Positions 45,027 to 54,249 are shown, numbered from the stretch's first letter. The stretch: 64,000 nt of DNA from Paenibacillus sp. ACRRY (GCF_022346995.1 NZ_JAKRNM010000001.1:1488001-1552000), one strand, 5' to 3'. The notes: generated by a model from the sequence alone, not told the origin. Translations and numbers: made by a program.

Positions 45027-45042
45027 TGTACTGATCAGTACA
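45027..45042. promoter_or_regulatory. 16-bp palindromic operator before the MFS gene
   Basis: TGTACTGATCAGTACA is a perfect palindrome just downstream of the predicted start of transcription and 39 bases before the ATG. It is a strong candidate site for the divergent TetR protein. Confidence 0.65.
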
Positions 45043-45080
45043 TAATAAAAATCAAAAATTTATATTGAAAGGTGACTCTC

Positions 45081-46331
45081 ATGAATACTCCGATTCAACA
45101 GTTACATCCATCTTCAAAAGCTCATGCTGGCATGTCCCGACTTGTTGCGCTCCTCTTTGCTCTGTGCAGCGGACTTTCCGTAGCCAGCATTTATTATGCT
45201 CAGCCCCTTTTGGATGCCATGGCCAGTGAATTCCGCATCTCCCACTCACATATCGGCGTCATCATCACGGTGACCCAAGTCTGTTACGCCATTGGTCTCT
45301 TTTTTCTTGTTCCTCTCGGTGATCTTGTTAACAGGCGAAATCTCATCATCGTGCAGATGCTCTTCTCTGTTGTGGCGCTACTTGTCGTTGGCACCACATC
45401 ATCCAGTTCCATCCTGTTCACGGGAATGGCACTCGTCGGATTACTGGCTGTTAACACTCAAGCCCTCGTTGCCTTTGCCGCAGCACTCGCTGCCCCTTCG
45501 GAACGCGGACGAATTGTAGGCCTCGTGACTAGCGGAATCGTGATTGGCATATTGCTCGCTCGAACGGTTGCAGGCACCTTGAACGATTGGATTGGCTGGA
45601 GATCAGTTTACCTGTTCTCTGCATCGCTAACATTGCTCGGAGTAGTCGCCTTACTCTTTCTTCTGCCCAAGCATGAGCCTCAGCGAACAAAATTAAAATA
45701 TGTACAATTGCTTATTTCGGTAATTCAACTCTACCGCGAGCTGCCTATGCTTCGAATCCGCGGCGTGCTGGGCATGCTGATTTTTACCGCATTCAGCATA
45801 TTATGGACTGCCATGGTCCTTCCACTCAGCGCACCTCCATTCTCGTTGTCACATACAGCCATTGGCGCTTTTGGTTTGGCAGGTGCTGCGGGTGCACTGA
45901 CTGCTGCCCGTGCCGGCAAGCTGGCTGATAAGGGTCTTGGGCAGCACACAACTGGATTCTCTCTTCTACTTCTCCTTCTGTCCTGGCTGCCGATCGGATT
46001 CGTTCATCAATCGTTATCGTTTCTAATCGTTGGCGTCATCGTTCTCGACCTCGCTGTACAGGCAGTCCACGTCACGAACCAGAGCCTAATCTATCAGGTT
46101 CGCCCTGAAGCACAGAGCCGTCTTACTGCTGCTTACATGATATTTTACTCAGTTGGCAGTGCAGCCGGATCTATCGCTTCGACTATGATGTATGCCTGGT
46201 CAGGATGGACGGGGGTATGCTGGCTGGGAGCAGGAGTGAGTGCAGCCGCATTCCTGTTCTGGGCTATTGACCGTTATTTACAACGAAATAAAATCCAGTC
46301 CTCTTGTGTTCCGACACATCAAGGAAATTGA
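45081..46331 (+). CDS. Major facilitator superfamily transporter (DHA1-like)
   Basis: A 416-residue inner-membrane transporter with twelve predicted segments. The start (LFALCSGLSVASIYYAQPLL) and the motif LVPLGDLVNRRNL (about 76-88) are typical of drug:proton antiporters of the DHA1 type. The ATG at 45081 follows AAAGGTGACTCTC. The in-frame GTG at 45072 lies inside that site. Control by the divergent TetR protein is inferred from context, and an efflux role from both. Substrate is unknown. Confidence 0.9.
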   Translation: MNTPIQQLHPSSKAHAGMSRLVALLFALCSGLSVASIYYAQPLLDAMASEFRISHSHIGVIITVTQVCYAIGLFFLVPLGDLVNRRNLIIVQMLFSVVALLVVGTTSSSSILFTGMALVGLLAVNTQALVAFAAALAAPSERGRIVGLVTSGIVIGILLARTVAGTLNDWIGWRSVYLFSASLTLLGVVALLFLLPKHEPQRTKLKYVQLLISVIQLYRELPMLRIRGVLGMLIFTAFSILWTAMVLPLSAPPFSLSHTAIGAFGLAGAAGALTAARAGKLADKGLGQHTTGFSLLLLLLSWLPIGFVHQSLSFLIVGVIVLDLAVQAVHVTNQSLIYQVRPEAQSRLTAAYMIFYSVGSAAGSIASTMMYAWSGWTGVCWLGAGVSAAAFLFWAIDRYLQRNKIQSSCVPTHQGN

Positions 46332-46332
46332 A

Positions 46333-46494
46333 TTATTTCTCTAACTTATTCCAAACAACGATGAACAGTGTTGCAAGCGGACCACATAAGAGGGAGATCA
46401 GAAACCAGTTAAGCCCACTTCTGTTTTTCCCTTGAGCAAGTCCGGCATTGATTAACGCCAGGGTGCCCCAACCAACAACATATTCGTTATCCAT
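46333..46494 (-). CDS. 53-residue membrane protein (unrecognised)
   Basis: A small gene running from ATG 46494 to TAA 46333. The product has two hydrophobic stretches (YVVGWGTLALINAGLA and GLNWFLISLLCGPLATLFIVV) joined by a short charged turn with GKNRSG. AAGGTG lies nine bases before the ATG. It lies 36 bases after the SRPBCC gene on the same strand and ends one base from the convergent MFS stop, so it is probably co-transcribed with the SRPBCC gene. Function unknown. Confidence 0.7.
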   Translation of the reverse strand: MDNEYVVGWGTLALINAGLAQGKNRSGLNWFLISLLCGPLATLFIVVWNKLEK

Positions 46495-46530
46495 CACTCA
46501 TCACACCTTATCAAGTAATTGTCGTCTGAC

Positions 46531-46995
46531 CTATTCATTCTTCTGTTCCAATATAGCTTTCAGATTCATATTGCGGCTTTGGATAAAAGCATGCATATAA
46601 TTCTTCAAGACGAGACGCTCAGCCAGTCTTCCCAATACACCGTATGGTGCTTCAAATTTCAGCATGTCTTTCATGCAAGTGGTCTGGTCATCGATCTTGC
46701 TAAAATGATGTTCATGACGCATACTCTGGAATGCCCCACTTACCATCTGATCGACAAAAACATGCGGACGTTCATATTGCACAATACGGGAAGTCAGTTT
46801 CTGCCTTATGCCAAAATGAGTTGCCTGAAACGTCACCGTGTCACCAGCATCTATTTTGCCGGATGTTACACCCGAAACAGCGCGTTCATGTGTATGTTTC
46901 CATACCGTCTGTGTATGAACATCAATATCACGGGCATAATCAAAACATTTTTCAATTGAGGCACGTATCGTGATTTCGGTTACCACTTCAATCAA
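46531..46995 (-). CDS. SRPBCC (START-like) family protein
   Basis: A 154-residue protein of the SRPBCC ligand-binding fold. EVVTEITIRASIEKCFDYARD at the start (quoted in part), then GDTVTFQATHFGIRQKLTSRIV and FEAPYGVLGRLAERLVLKNYM near the end match polyketide-cyclase/coenzyme-Q-binding-like members. Such proteins hold hydrophobic ligands. The start is TTG at 46995, after TAGGAGCGATAAACC; no in-frame ATG lies nearby. It is followed by the 53-residue membrane protein gene. Confidence 0.82.
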   Translation of the reverse strand: MIEVVTEITIRASIEKCFDYARDIDVHTQTVWKHTHERAVSGVTSGKIDAGDTVTFQATHFGIRQKLTSRIVQYERPHVFVDQMVSGAFQSMRHEHHFSKIDDQTTCMKDMLKFEAPYGVLGRLAERLVLKNYMHAFIQSRNMNLKAILEQKNE

Positions 46996-47083
46996 GGTTT
47001 ATCGCTCCTAGGGTAAAATGGATTTTGTACCCAGTATACGCCTGCTCTCCGTAGAGAACAATGCACCCAAAGCCGTTACACAA

Positions 47084-47118
47084 AAAAAGGGTCCCCTGTT
47101 ATTATGCAGGAGCCCCGT
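47084..47118 (-). terminator. Terminator after the HD-GYP gene
   Basis: GGGTCCCCTG pairs with CAGGAGCCCC with one irregularity. Seven T follow on the minus strand. Confidence 0.7.
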
Positions 47119-47141
47119 TGTCACTCTAAATTTAATTAAAC

Positions 47142-48245
47142 TTAAATAATCAGTTCTTTAATGGCGATGCTGCGTTCTTTGGACAAATCACGATACTGCT
47201 CGGACTCGACCTTAACCAGTGGATTGAAGATGTCGGACGTATTATTCATGATGATTACCCCTTTTTCACCATTGCTCAGAAGTACTTGCTTACCGATAAA
47301 GTTCGGAAGAAGGTGCTGCATCAGGGCCTGAACCGGCTTTTCATTCAACTTGCCAAATCCCATCGCATAAATGTCACGCAGATTGTTGATCAGGTTCGGA
47401 TTGCTGCCACCGTGAATGCCGGATCTCATACCGATGTATACGTCAGCCACTGACACGATCTGCGTGTATGGATGGATTTCATTTTTATCTATTTGCATCG
47501 GATACCCCGAGCCATCTTCACGTTCATGGTGCTGAAGCGCTACAAGCGCAGTAGCCTCATCCGTCATGGAGCTCTTGATGATATCATGGCCATAAATGGT
47601 ATGACGCTGTAATTCAAGCTGTTCATCCGCCGTTAACGGTTCCATTTTGTTACGAATTCGATGGGACACTCTACATTTGCCTATATCATGCAGATAGCCG
47701 CCACGGCTGATCTGGTAGCTTTCCTTCTGGGAATAACCCATCCAGTTGGCAAGATAGAAGGACAGTAATCCAACCTGAATGGAATGCGTGTAGTTATTTA
47801 CATCATCACGTTCCAGCATCATCAGGAGATGTACGACATCCTTTTGCTCATCTAATCCGTCCACCATGGGCTGCAGTGCATCATCCACCATGGTAGCATT
47901 GAATTTACCTACAGTGAGTGCTTCGAGAAATGCATTTTGGTAATTATGTACAGTCTGTGTAAATTGGGATTTCATTTCTTCTTCAGGCGGTTCTTCCTTA
48001 ATACTCGAACCGACTGCATTACTCGAACCGGCTGCAAATTTGGCCGCAGCGGCAAAAAACTCAGCTTCTGTTATTTCTTCTTCACGTGATTCAATATCTA
48101 CATAGTCCACACGGTGCTGCATGAGCAAGGAAATATCCTCACTTTTGATTACAGTCCCTTTCCCGAGAATGTGCAACCCCGCATCGCTAAATGTATCCTC
48201 AGTCAGACGGTCTCCGTCTTGCAGGTTCATAATATGGATTCTCAA
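47142..48245 (-). CDS. HD-GYP domain phosphohydrolase
   Basis: A cytosolic 367-residue protein expected to hydrolyse cyclic di-GMP. The N-terminal region (1-100) resembles other HD-GYP leader domains (IMNLQDGDRL.. and GKGTVIKSEDISLL). The HD-GYP domain has YLHDIGKCRV (about 182-191) and the extended HHEREDGSGYP (about 235-245), so key residues are present. A short C-terminal beta domain (GVIIMNNTSDIFNPLVKV) follows. The start is TTG at 48245, after GGGGGAATACCGA; the in-frame ATG five codons later is too far from that site. No GGDEF gene lies nearby. Confidence 0.9.
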   Translation of the reverse strand: MRIHIMNLQDGDRLTEDTFSDAGLHILGKGTVIKSEDISLLMQHRVDYVDIESREEEITEAEFFAAAAKFAAGSSNAVGSSIKEEPPEEEMKSQFTQTVHNYQNAFLEALTVGKFNATMVDDALQPMVDGLDEQKDVVHLLMMLERDDVNNYTHSIQVGLLSFYLANWMGYSQKESYQISRGGYLHDIGKCRVSHRIRNKMEPLTADEQLELQRHTIYGHDIIKSSMTDEATALVALQHHEREDGSGYPMQIDKNEIHPYTQIVSVADVYIGMRSGIHGGSNPNLINNLRDIYAMGFGKLNEKPVQALMQHLLPNFIGKQVLLSNGEKGVIIMNNTSDIFNPLVKVESEQYRDLSKERSIAIKELII

Positions 48246-48480
48246 TCGGTATTCCCCCTGAACAATTCATTATAGTAACAGTACCCGATGGATTGGGTCC
48301 CCAAAATACCTATACTTCTTTATATCGATCATTTTCTTGATTTTATGCATAGTTCAAACGACCTTAATCGCAAAAGGAAATACGAACGAGTAAGACTTTC
48401 TTCTCATTCATATTTCTAAAATAATCCCGGTTTTGCCCAATAAGGAACATCGAATGTTACCTTTCTTAGGATTAGAGAAA
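48246..48480. other. Intergenic, nothing recognised
   Basis: AT-rich sequence between the UbiD terminator and the HD-GYP start. I see no gene or convincing structure; it should hold the HD-GYP promoter. Confidence 0.4.
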
Positions 48481-48510
48481 AATAAAGAGCCCAAACTTCC
48501 GTTTGGGCCC
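48481..48510 (-). terminator. Terminator after the UbiD gene
   Basis: GAGCCCAAAC-TTCC-GTTTGGGCCC is followed on the minus strand by CTTTATTTTT. Confidence 0.8.
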
Positions 48511-48522
48511 TTCCCTATAGCG

Positions 48523-50358
48523 TTAAATTTTGACCGATGCCAGACTGGCTCCACTGACAAATAAGCGTTCGATGCTTTTCTCAACCGCAGGATCAGGTAT
48601 AAGCGGTGGTGCCTGATGCGGCTTCACCCGGGCATCAATAATCATCTGGTCGCACCCCCAGTGCTTATGCGTATAGCTGCTGTTTACACCATACATGTCG
48701 TGGGATGGATTGCTGCGCGTAAATGTAGCCCATAAGAAGTTACTGAGGCTCGCGCTCAGGAAAGAGCTGTCATCGCACAGAATGATCAATGGACAGGAAT
48801 CGAGTCCTCCTTGTTCCTTCAGCATATCCGTAAATTGCTGCATTTCCCGCGCCGTCTCTTCATAACTCGTAAAAGCTGACGTCTGAATCGATACGATTCC
48901 CGGCATAATCAACTGCGCATTGGTATAACCACGAATATTCTTAAAGGTATCCGGCACTTCTGTGCACAGCTCCCGAATCTTCTCACCGTAGGCTGCAAAA
49001 ACAACCTTACTACCGGTATTTAACCCGGTTCCTGAGTAATCCAGTGTATCGATGGTTGTATTGGTATGGAAATGGATATCCCGCTGCAGATTCATGCGCT
49101 CCAGAATATAGGTCAGGAATTCCACTTCGCGGTGGGTATCCAGCGGCTGCTGATCCTCAGCTGTAATAAACAGATACTTGGCCAGACTAAGCTGCCCCGT
49201 ACCCAGAATACGGTTAGCAATGGTCAACAATTCCGTCGGCTGCTTCACCGTCTGGTATGGCGTATAACGCTCACTTCCGATTGCGAATAACAGAGGGTGC
49301 ACCCCTGCAGCGTCTACAGCATGTACTTCTTTGACACCCGGAATCTCCTGTTTGATCGCATCGCCCGTAATTTCATGGATCAGATCACCAAATGCCGTAT
49401 CCTCCTGCGGAGGACGACCGACAACTGTAAATGGCCAGATTGCATTAGGCTTCGCATACACTTTGTGTACTTTCATCAGCGGGAACTCGTGTGTCAAACT
49501 GTAATAGCCCAGATGATCACCAAACGGCCCTTCCGGTTTCGTTTCACCTGGATAAATATCTCCGGTAATGACAAAGTCGGCATCATTGCTAATACAGTAT
49601 CCATCCTTGTAGCTATAGCGGAAACGACGACCAGCGAGCAGACCGGCGAAAGTCAATTCACTGAGGCCCTCAGGCAAAGGCATAACCGCAGACAGGGTAT
49701 GAGCTGGAGGGCCACCGATAAAGATACTGACTTTGAGCGGCTCCCCCTTTTTGACAGCCTTCGCCTGATGTATACCAATCCCGCGATGAATCTGATAGTG
49801 CAGCCCGATTTCCTTGTTCATCGCATAATCATTGCCGCTCAGCTGGACACGATACATACCCAAATTGGAGTTCATGATCCCCGGTTTATCCGGGTCCTCC
49901 GAATAAACCTGCGGCAATGTTACAAAGGCGCCACCATCCATAGGCCAGTGCTTAATCAGTGGCAGATCCGAGATTTGAATTTCCTGAGCCGACACAGGCA
50001 GACTAATCGACTTCTGTTTGGGCAGCGCCTGCCAGGCTGCAAGACCTGTGCTGATGTGCTGCAGAGGCGTCTTGAGCGCCTTCATTGGATCGTCCCGTAC
50101 TGCCATGACGCGCTGTACGCCTTCGAGCGTGTTACGGAACATGAATTTGCAGCGTTCGAGCGTGCCAAACAGGTTGGATACCGCTTGAAACTTCGAACCT
50201 TTCACATTTTCAAACAACAGCGCCGGGCCTTTCGCCTCGTGCACCTTCATATGTATCGCTGCCATTTCCAGATTCGGGTCTACTTCTTCCTTGATCCGGA
50301 TCAGATGTCCATGCTGCTCCAGATCGTTGATGCAATCTTCCATATTGCGATATTTCAT
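48523..50358 (-). CDS. UbiD family decarboxylase (prenyl-FMN dependent)
   Basis: A reversible aryl or conjugated-acid decarboxylase that needs prenylated FMN made by a UbiX-type enzyme. The 611-residue protein is longer than E. coli UbiD (about 497). It shows the UbiD N-terminal domain (KYRNMEDCINDLEQHGHL), the prFMN/metal region (QIHRGIGIHQAKA, KVSIFIGGPP) and the catalytic GPFGDHLGYY motif (about 275-284). The C-terminal segment CDDSSFLSASLSNFLWATFTR is of the kind seen in longer menaquinone-type members. No ubiX gene lies in the window. Substrate is open. GGAG is eight bases before the ATG. Confidence 0.88.
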   Translation of the reverse strand: MKYRNMEDCINDLEQHGHLIRIKEEVDPNLEMAAIHMKVHEAKGPALLFENVKGSKFQAVSNLFGTLERCKFMFRNTLEGVQRVMAVRDDPMKALKTPLQHISTGLAAWQALPKQKSISLPVSAQEIQISDLPLIKHWPMDGGAFVTLPQVYSEDPDKPGIMNSNLGMYRVQLSGNDYAMNKEIGLHYQIHRGIGIHQAKAVKKGEPLKVSIFIGGPPAHTLSAVMPLPEGLSELTFAGLLAGRRFRYSYKDGYCISNDADFVITGDIYPGETKPEGPFGDHLGYYSLTHEFPLMKVHKVYAKPNAIWPFTVVGRPPQEDTAFGDLIHEITGDAIKQEIPGVKEVHAVDAAGVHPLLFAIGSERYTPYQTVKQPTELLTIANRILGTGQLSLAKYLFITAEDQQPLDTHREVEFLTYILERMNLQRDIHFHTNTTIDTLDYSGTGLNTGSKVVFAAYGEKIRELCTEVPDTFKNIRGYTNAQLIMPGIVSIQTSAFTSYEETAREMQQFTDMLKEQGGLDSCPLIILCDDSSFLSASLSNFLWATFTRSNPSHDMYGVNSSYTHKHWGCDQMIIDARVKPHQAPPLIPDPAVEKSIERLFVSGASLASVKI

Positions 50359-50595
50359 GGGATGGCTCCATTCTTTTGATATAATATATTTTTATGTTCA
50401 TATATTCACATGGACGTGCAAACAATTAAATTGAACAAACCGCCTGCGTCCACGTTCTAATCTACTTCATCCTAAAAGATCACTCTTCACGTCTCTTCTA
50501 TTTTATCAAATGATCTGCTAGTAAACAAAAAATATATATTATCCTCACTGATAAAGGTCAAAGATGGAGATCCCGAACATTACACTTCCGGGTAC
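50359..50595. other. Intergenic, AT-rich, nothing recognised
   Basis: About 240 bases between the amidohydrolase terminator and the UbiD start. A TATAAT-like run near 50380-50395 may hold the ubiD promoter. No gene is seen. Confidence 0.4.
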
Positions 50596-50597
50596 AT

Positions 50598-50637
50598 GCA
50601 AAAGGCCAGCTAAGAACCTCGGTTCCAAGCTGACCTT
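50598..50637 (-). terminator. Terminator after the amidohydrolase gene
   Basis: AAGGCCAGCT..GAACC pairs with GGTTC..AGCTGACCTT, with small internal mismatches. TTTTG follows on the minus strand. Confidence 0.7.
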
Positions 50638-50662
50638 CTTATCCCTCATACGAAAGATAATA

Positions 50663-51955
50663 TTAAATTCCCTCAACAATCCGCTTCGCTCTAACTTTCA
50701 CCTCACGATAAAGTTCATCCTCATCGATCGTTAAGAGCTTCCTGCCTCTCATCAGAACCTGTCCATTTACAATCGTCGTATCTACGTCTGCACCATTTAC
50801 GCTGTATGCAAGTAGAGATTCCACGTCATGTACAGGCTGAAGATGGGGCTTCTCCAGATCGATCAGTATCAGATCCGCCTTTCTCCCTGCCTCCAGCATA
50901 CCTACATCTTCCTGAAGCTTAAGCAGACCCGCGCTGCCCCGAGTAGCCATCTGCAGCACTTGCCTTGCCGGCAAGCAAGTCGGATCTCCGTAATCAAGCT
51001 TTTGCAGCCATGTTGCAGCTTTGATCTCTTCAAACATATCTACAGTCGTCGCACTACCGGCTCCATCTGTTCCGAGTCCGACATGAATCTCCTGTGCAAT
51101 CATGTCCGTGATGGGAGCGATGCCGCAACCCAGCTTCAGATTGCTTACCGGATTGTGGGCTATGCCTCCACGCATGCCTTTCAGCCTGCCGATATCTCTG
51201 CGATTGAGATGCACTCCATGGGCAAGCAAAACATGTGCGTTCTCGAACATACCAGCTTCCTCAAGATATTGCGTTGGCGTCACACCATAACGTTCACGGA
51301 TCTTCGCGACTTCTTCCTTGGTTTCGGCCAGATGGATATGAAGAGGTATATCTTCCTGTTCGGCCAGGGCAATAACTTCCATTAGCGGTTCAATAGGACA
51401 GGTGTATGGCGAGTGTGGCCCATACATCGTTGTAATTCTTCCATCCGCCTTGCCTGACCAGCGTTGAACGAGATCAATGGCTTCCTGCATCCTACGGCCG
51501 CCATCATCCTCCATAAATACCATTCCCCGTGTGAGAGATGCCCGAATGCCCGTTTTTATTACGGCTTCAGCGATCTCATTCATGTGGATATACATATCTG
51601 CATAGGCTGTGGTACCTGATCGAATCATCTCGGCCATGGACAATTGGGCTCCCCAATAGATGTCTTCAGGCGTCATCTGTGCTTCAGCAGGCAGCATTTT
51701 GCGGTCCAGCCAATCCATTAACCTCAGATCATCCGAGAACCCCCGAAGCAAACTCATTGGGGAATGCTGATGTGCATTAATCAACCCCGGCATGGCAAGC
51801 ATGTTTTTTCCGTTCATGATGTCGTCACCCGGATTGGCGGCAAGGTGATGCGAGATCTCGGCAATCCGGTCTCCTTCAATACGAATATCCCCCAGGAAGG
51901 GGGCCTCTCGGTCTTTCATGGTTAGAATCATCGCTTGCTGAATCAATATGCCCAT
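50663..51955 (-). CDS. Amidohydrolase (MtaD-type nucleoside deaminase-like)
   Basis: A zinc-dependent deaminase of 430 residues in the group of 5'-methylthioadenosine/S-adenosylhomocysteine deaminases. Metal ligands are visible: NAHQHSP (His62 and His64), HIHLAETKEE (about 205), AHGVHLN (about 240) and GTDGAGS (about 293). The start at 51955 is used; AGAGGAG lies 11 bases upstream. A GTG three codons upstream is too close to that site. It lies downstream of a 97-residue protein gene. Cytosolic. The true nucleoside substrate cannot be fixed from sequence. Confidence 0.88.
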   Translation of the reverse strand: MGILIQQAMILTMKDREAPFLGDIRIEGDRIAEISHHLAANPGDDIMNGKNMLAMPGLINAHQHSPMSLLRGFSDDLRLMDWLDRKMLPAEAQMTPEDIYWGAQLSMAEMIRSGTTAYADMYIHMNEIAEAVIKTGIRASLTRGMVFMEDDGGRRMQEAIDLVQRWSGKADGRITTMYGPHSPYTCPIEPLMEVIALAEQEDIPLHIHLAETKEEVAKIRERYGVTPTQYLEEAGMFENAHVLLAHGVHLNRRDIGRLKGMRGGIAHNPVSNLKLGCGIAPITDMIAQEIHVGLGTDGAGSATTVDMFEEIKAATWLQKLDYGDPTCLPARQVLQMATRGSAGLLKLQEDVGMLEAGRKADLILIDLEKPHLQPVHDVESLLAYSVNGADVDTTIVNGQVLMRGRKLLTIDEDELYREVKVRAKRIVEGI

Positions 51956-52032
51956 TCGTTTCACAGCTCCTCTGGATTCAAATAAATAGCTCAGATCCAC
52001 AGGATAAGCCTTCACGTAACGGAAAGGTCAAG

Positions 52033-52326
52033 TCATGAATATTTCTGCATCGTGATCTTTCGATAACTTTGGATGAAAGGTTTGGGGTCCATTTTCACCA
52101 TATAGGGGTACACCCCGGTACTTGTATGGAGGTAGAAAAATCCCCCCTCATTTCCCATTCTTCGAAAGGACATGTCGAATACATCCTTGATATGAAACTC
52201 GCGATATTTCGTTACAATTTTGTCCGAGTACAGGATCATGGATCGTTCGTTCGACTTGATCTCTTGTGCGAGACCTGTCACTTCCCTCTGTACTTTATAA
52301 TAAGGCAGTACTGCAATACAGGTCAT
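52033..52326 (-). CDS. Small PH-like domain protein (unrecognised)
   Basis: A 97-residue cytosolic protein that looks all-beta with one C-terminal helix (ERSMILYSDKIVTKYREF, then VFDMSFRRMGNEGGFFYLHTS and PKPFIQSYRKI), a pattern of bacterial PH-like domains. I do not recognise a named family. The ATG follows GGAGGGGGATC, so the gene is real. It is probably co-transcribed with the amidohydrolase gene 77 bases downstream. Confidence 0.72.
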   Translation of the reverse strand: MTCIAVLPYYKVQREVTGLAQEIKSNERSMILYSDKIVTKYREFHIKDVFDMSFRRMGNEGGFFYLHTSTGVYPYMVKMDPKPFIQSYRKITMQKYS

Positions 52327-52457
52327 GATCCCCCTCCGCTCTTGTCATGATTCTGGTTCCATCATAGCAGATTGGAGAGGTGAGCCAAAATAATCAACTT
52401 GAATTACGATCTATAAAATTGAAGCTTGGAGCGCACTTATGGGGTTTATCCAAATGC

Positions 52458-53555
52458 TCACTTGATAACGGTCACGACATTCAGCGGAGATGGGAGCGCA
52501 TTTTGAACATCTTGCAGGGTGAGACATTGTTCAATATGGAAGACGCCGTGGGCCAACTCAGTCCGGTACATTCGTTCCGCAACCGCTGCAGCCACTGCTG
52601 CCGTCGCATCGGCTTCGCGCTCACCCACCAGCAGGTGCTCTATTCGAACCGGTTTGCCTTGCTTCCATCCAGCTGCATCCACCTTGACCGCAAACATCTC
52701 TTCTCCGCCGGGAATGAGATTGAATGCCTTGACCGTTCCGCTTCGGATGGAAGGGTAACGCAGCAAGCTGAACACCCCTACTCTCTTTGTAATCGCCATG
52801 GATCTTGTAATCCAGCGGGAATCCAGGCATAAGCGTGTGGACACGGTTGGAATACGCAGCGTGCGGGCAACCGCATGTTGATCCGAAAAGTTAAACCGAT
52901 ATGCCTTTCTGCGTCCCAACTTTGGTCCAAAATCAATCCATTTGCCATCCTGGAAACTCCTTACCTCCGTTGGCTTACCATCCTTCATCACAGTATAAGT
53001 CGCATTCATCTGATCAACAGTCCACTCCACCGCTGCCTTTCCGTGCTTCTCCCCCAGTCCCAGCATGACGGTAATATCTGCTTCATCCACCTGATTCAGT
53101 TGAGCAGCAGCTTCACGTACAAGCAGATTCGTCACGCCAGGTGACAGGCCCACACTCAGCATGGCTGTTGCCTTGTGATGCTGCATTTTCTTATGTAATG
53201 TTTCCACTTGAGCAAGAAAATCCACCTTGGCCGAGATATCCATATAATCCGTTCCTGATTGTGCGCATGCCTCCACAAACCGCGTATCCGATTGATCGAC
53301 ACACATGATGACCAGCTTAACTGATTCCAGCATGACTGGATCGATAGCTTGCCTCACATCCAGCTGCAGCGGCTTCACAGTCCCTCCTGTAGTGCGACTG
53401 AATTTCTCCGCTCGATTCATTCGAGTTCCCGCTGCCCACACCTTACCCGGGAACAATTGCCCGAGCTGGGTGCATATCATTTGTCCTACTTGGCCATAGC
53501 CGCCTACGACCCAGATCTGGTCTTTATTTGCCTTAACATTAGATTCGAATTGCAT
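52458..53555 (-). CDS. Saccharopine dehydrogenase-like NAD(P)-binding protein
   Basis: A 365-residue cytosolic oxidoreductase-like protein. The N-terminal nucleotide motif VVGGYGQVGQ (about 16-25) and MLSVGLSPGVTNLLVREA (about 135-152) are characteristic of the saccharopine dehydrogenase NADP-binding family. The substrate is unlikely to be saccharopine because the lysine pathway context is missing. The ATG at 53555 follows TGGAGGG. It overlaps the end of the methyltransferase gene by 17 bases, so both are one unit. Confidence 0.83.
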   Translation of the reverse strand: MQFESNVKANKDQIWVVGGYGQVGQMICTQLGQLFPGKVWAAGTRMNRAEKFSRTTGGTVKPLQLDVRQAIDPVMLESVKLVIMCVDQSDTRFVEACAQSGTDYMDISAKVDFLAQVETLHKKMQHHKATAMLSVGLSPGVTNLLVREAAAQLNQVDEADITVMLGLGEKHGKAAVEWTVDQMNATYTVMKDGKPTEVRSFQDGKWIDFGPKLGRRKAYRFNFSDQHAVARTLRIPTVSTRLCLDSRWITRSMAITKRVGVFSLLRYPSIRSGTVKAFNLIPGGEEMFAVKVDAAGWKQGKPVRIEHLLVGEREADATAAVAAAVAERMYRTELAHGVFHIEQCLTLQDVQNALPSPLNVVTVIK

Positions 53556-54249
53556 AATAACCCTCCACCCAAAATGCTCCAAAATAGCGTGTAATATGAG
53601 TAAAACCACATTCAGAGAGCAGCGCCACGGTCTGCTCGGACGAGATCGGATCAGACTCCCTTCCCAGAGAAGCCACAAACCGATCCCACTCTTCCCGAGT
53701 TATTCCCGCACATAACATGTGGTCCCTCCATGCGTTCATCATGACCTTATGGGCAGGTGAACTCAGATCAGCGTTGACGGCGGCAAGAAGCAGCGGCGCT
53801 CCGGATTTAAGCCTCGCAGCGAGACTGGTCATAAATTTCCTCTTCGCCTCCATACCCTGAAGGAAATGCAGCATCAGCATGCTTGTTGCCCCTTCGTATA
53901 ACTCATCCAGCGGCAGTTCTTCCACCGTTATGCCTTCCAGTTTCACTCTTGGACCTAATCCTGCTTCAGCAACCCTTCGCTTCGCTAACTGAAGCATGGG
54001 TCCGGAAGGATCTACACCGGTGAAGGTCCACCCTGGGTGTCTATCTGCCAGCAAGGTAATCTCTTTTCCTCCTCCGGCACCGGCAATGAGTATCTTAGAT
54101 TCGTTGTTATCCGTTAACGATGCAGCCAGCAGCCTCTCCATCAGATCATGCATATGAGAATATCCCGGAATCTTCAGGGAAATGGATTGTTCATAACGGT
54201 TTTCATCTGCTGTCTTCCAGCTCATCAGGGATGAGTGATCCGCGTTCAT
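53539..54249 (-). CDS. Class I SAM-dependent methyltransferase
   Basis: A 236-residue methyltransferase with motif I ILIAGAGGGKEITLLAD (about 53-69), motif II FTGVDPSGPMLQLAKRR (about 76-92) and SMLMLHFLQGM (about 122-132). The substrate is unknown. The ATG follows GAAGGAG. It is the first gene of a two-gene unit with the saccharopine dehydrogenase-like gene and is divergent from a LuxR-type regulator, which may control the pair. Confidence 0.85.
   Translation of the reverse strand: MNADHSSLMSWKTADENRYEQSISLKIPGYSHMHDLMERLLAASLTDNNESKILIAGAGGGKEITLLADRHPGWTFTGVDPSGPMLQLAKRRVAEAGLGPRVKLEGITVEELPLDELYEGATSMLMLHFLQGMEAKRKFMTSLAARLKSGAPLLLAAVNADLSSPAHKVMMNAWRDHMLCAGITREEWDRFVASLGRESDPISSEQTVALLSECGFTHITRYFGAFWVEGYYAIRI

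Noticed and set aside
49297..50379. Plus-strand open frame of 360 codons
   Set aside because: It is antisense to the UbiD gene for its whole length, has no ribosome binding site and no recognisable domain; it is a frame shadow.
48523..51955. Futalosine-type menaquinone operon
   Set aside because: Only UbiD-like and deaminase-like genes are present, with a terminator between them and no mqn partner; kept only as a low-interest possibility.
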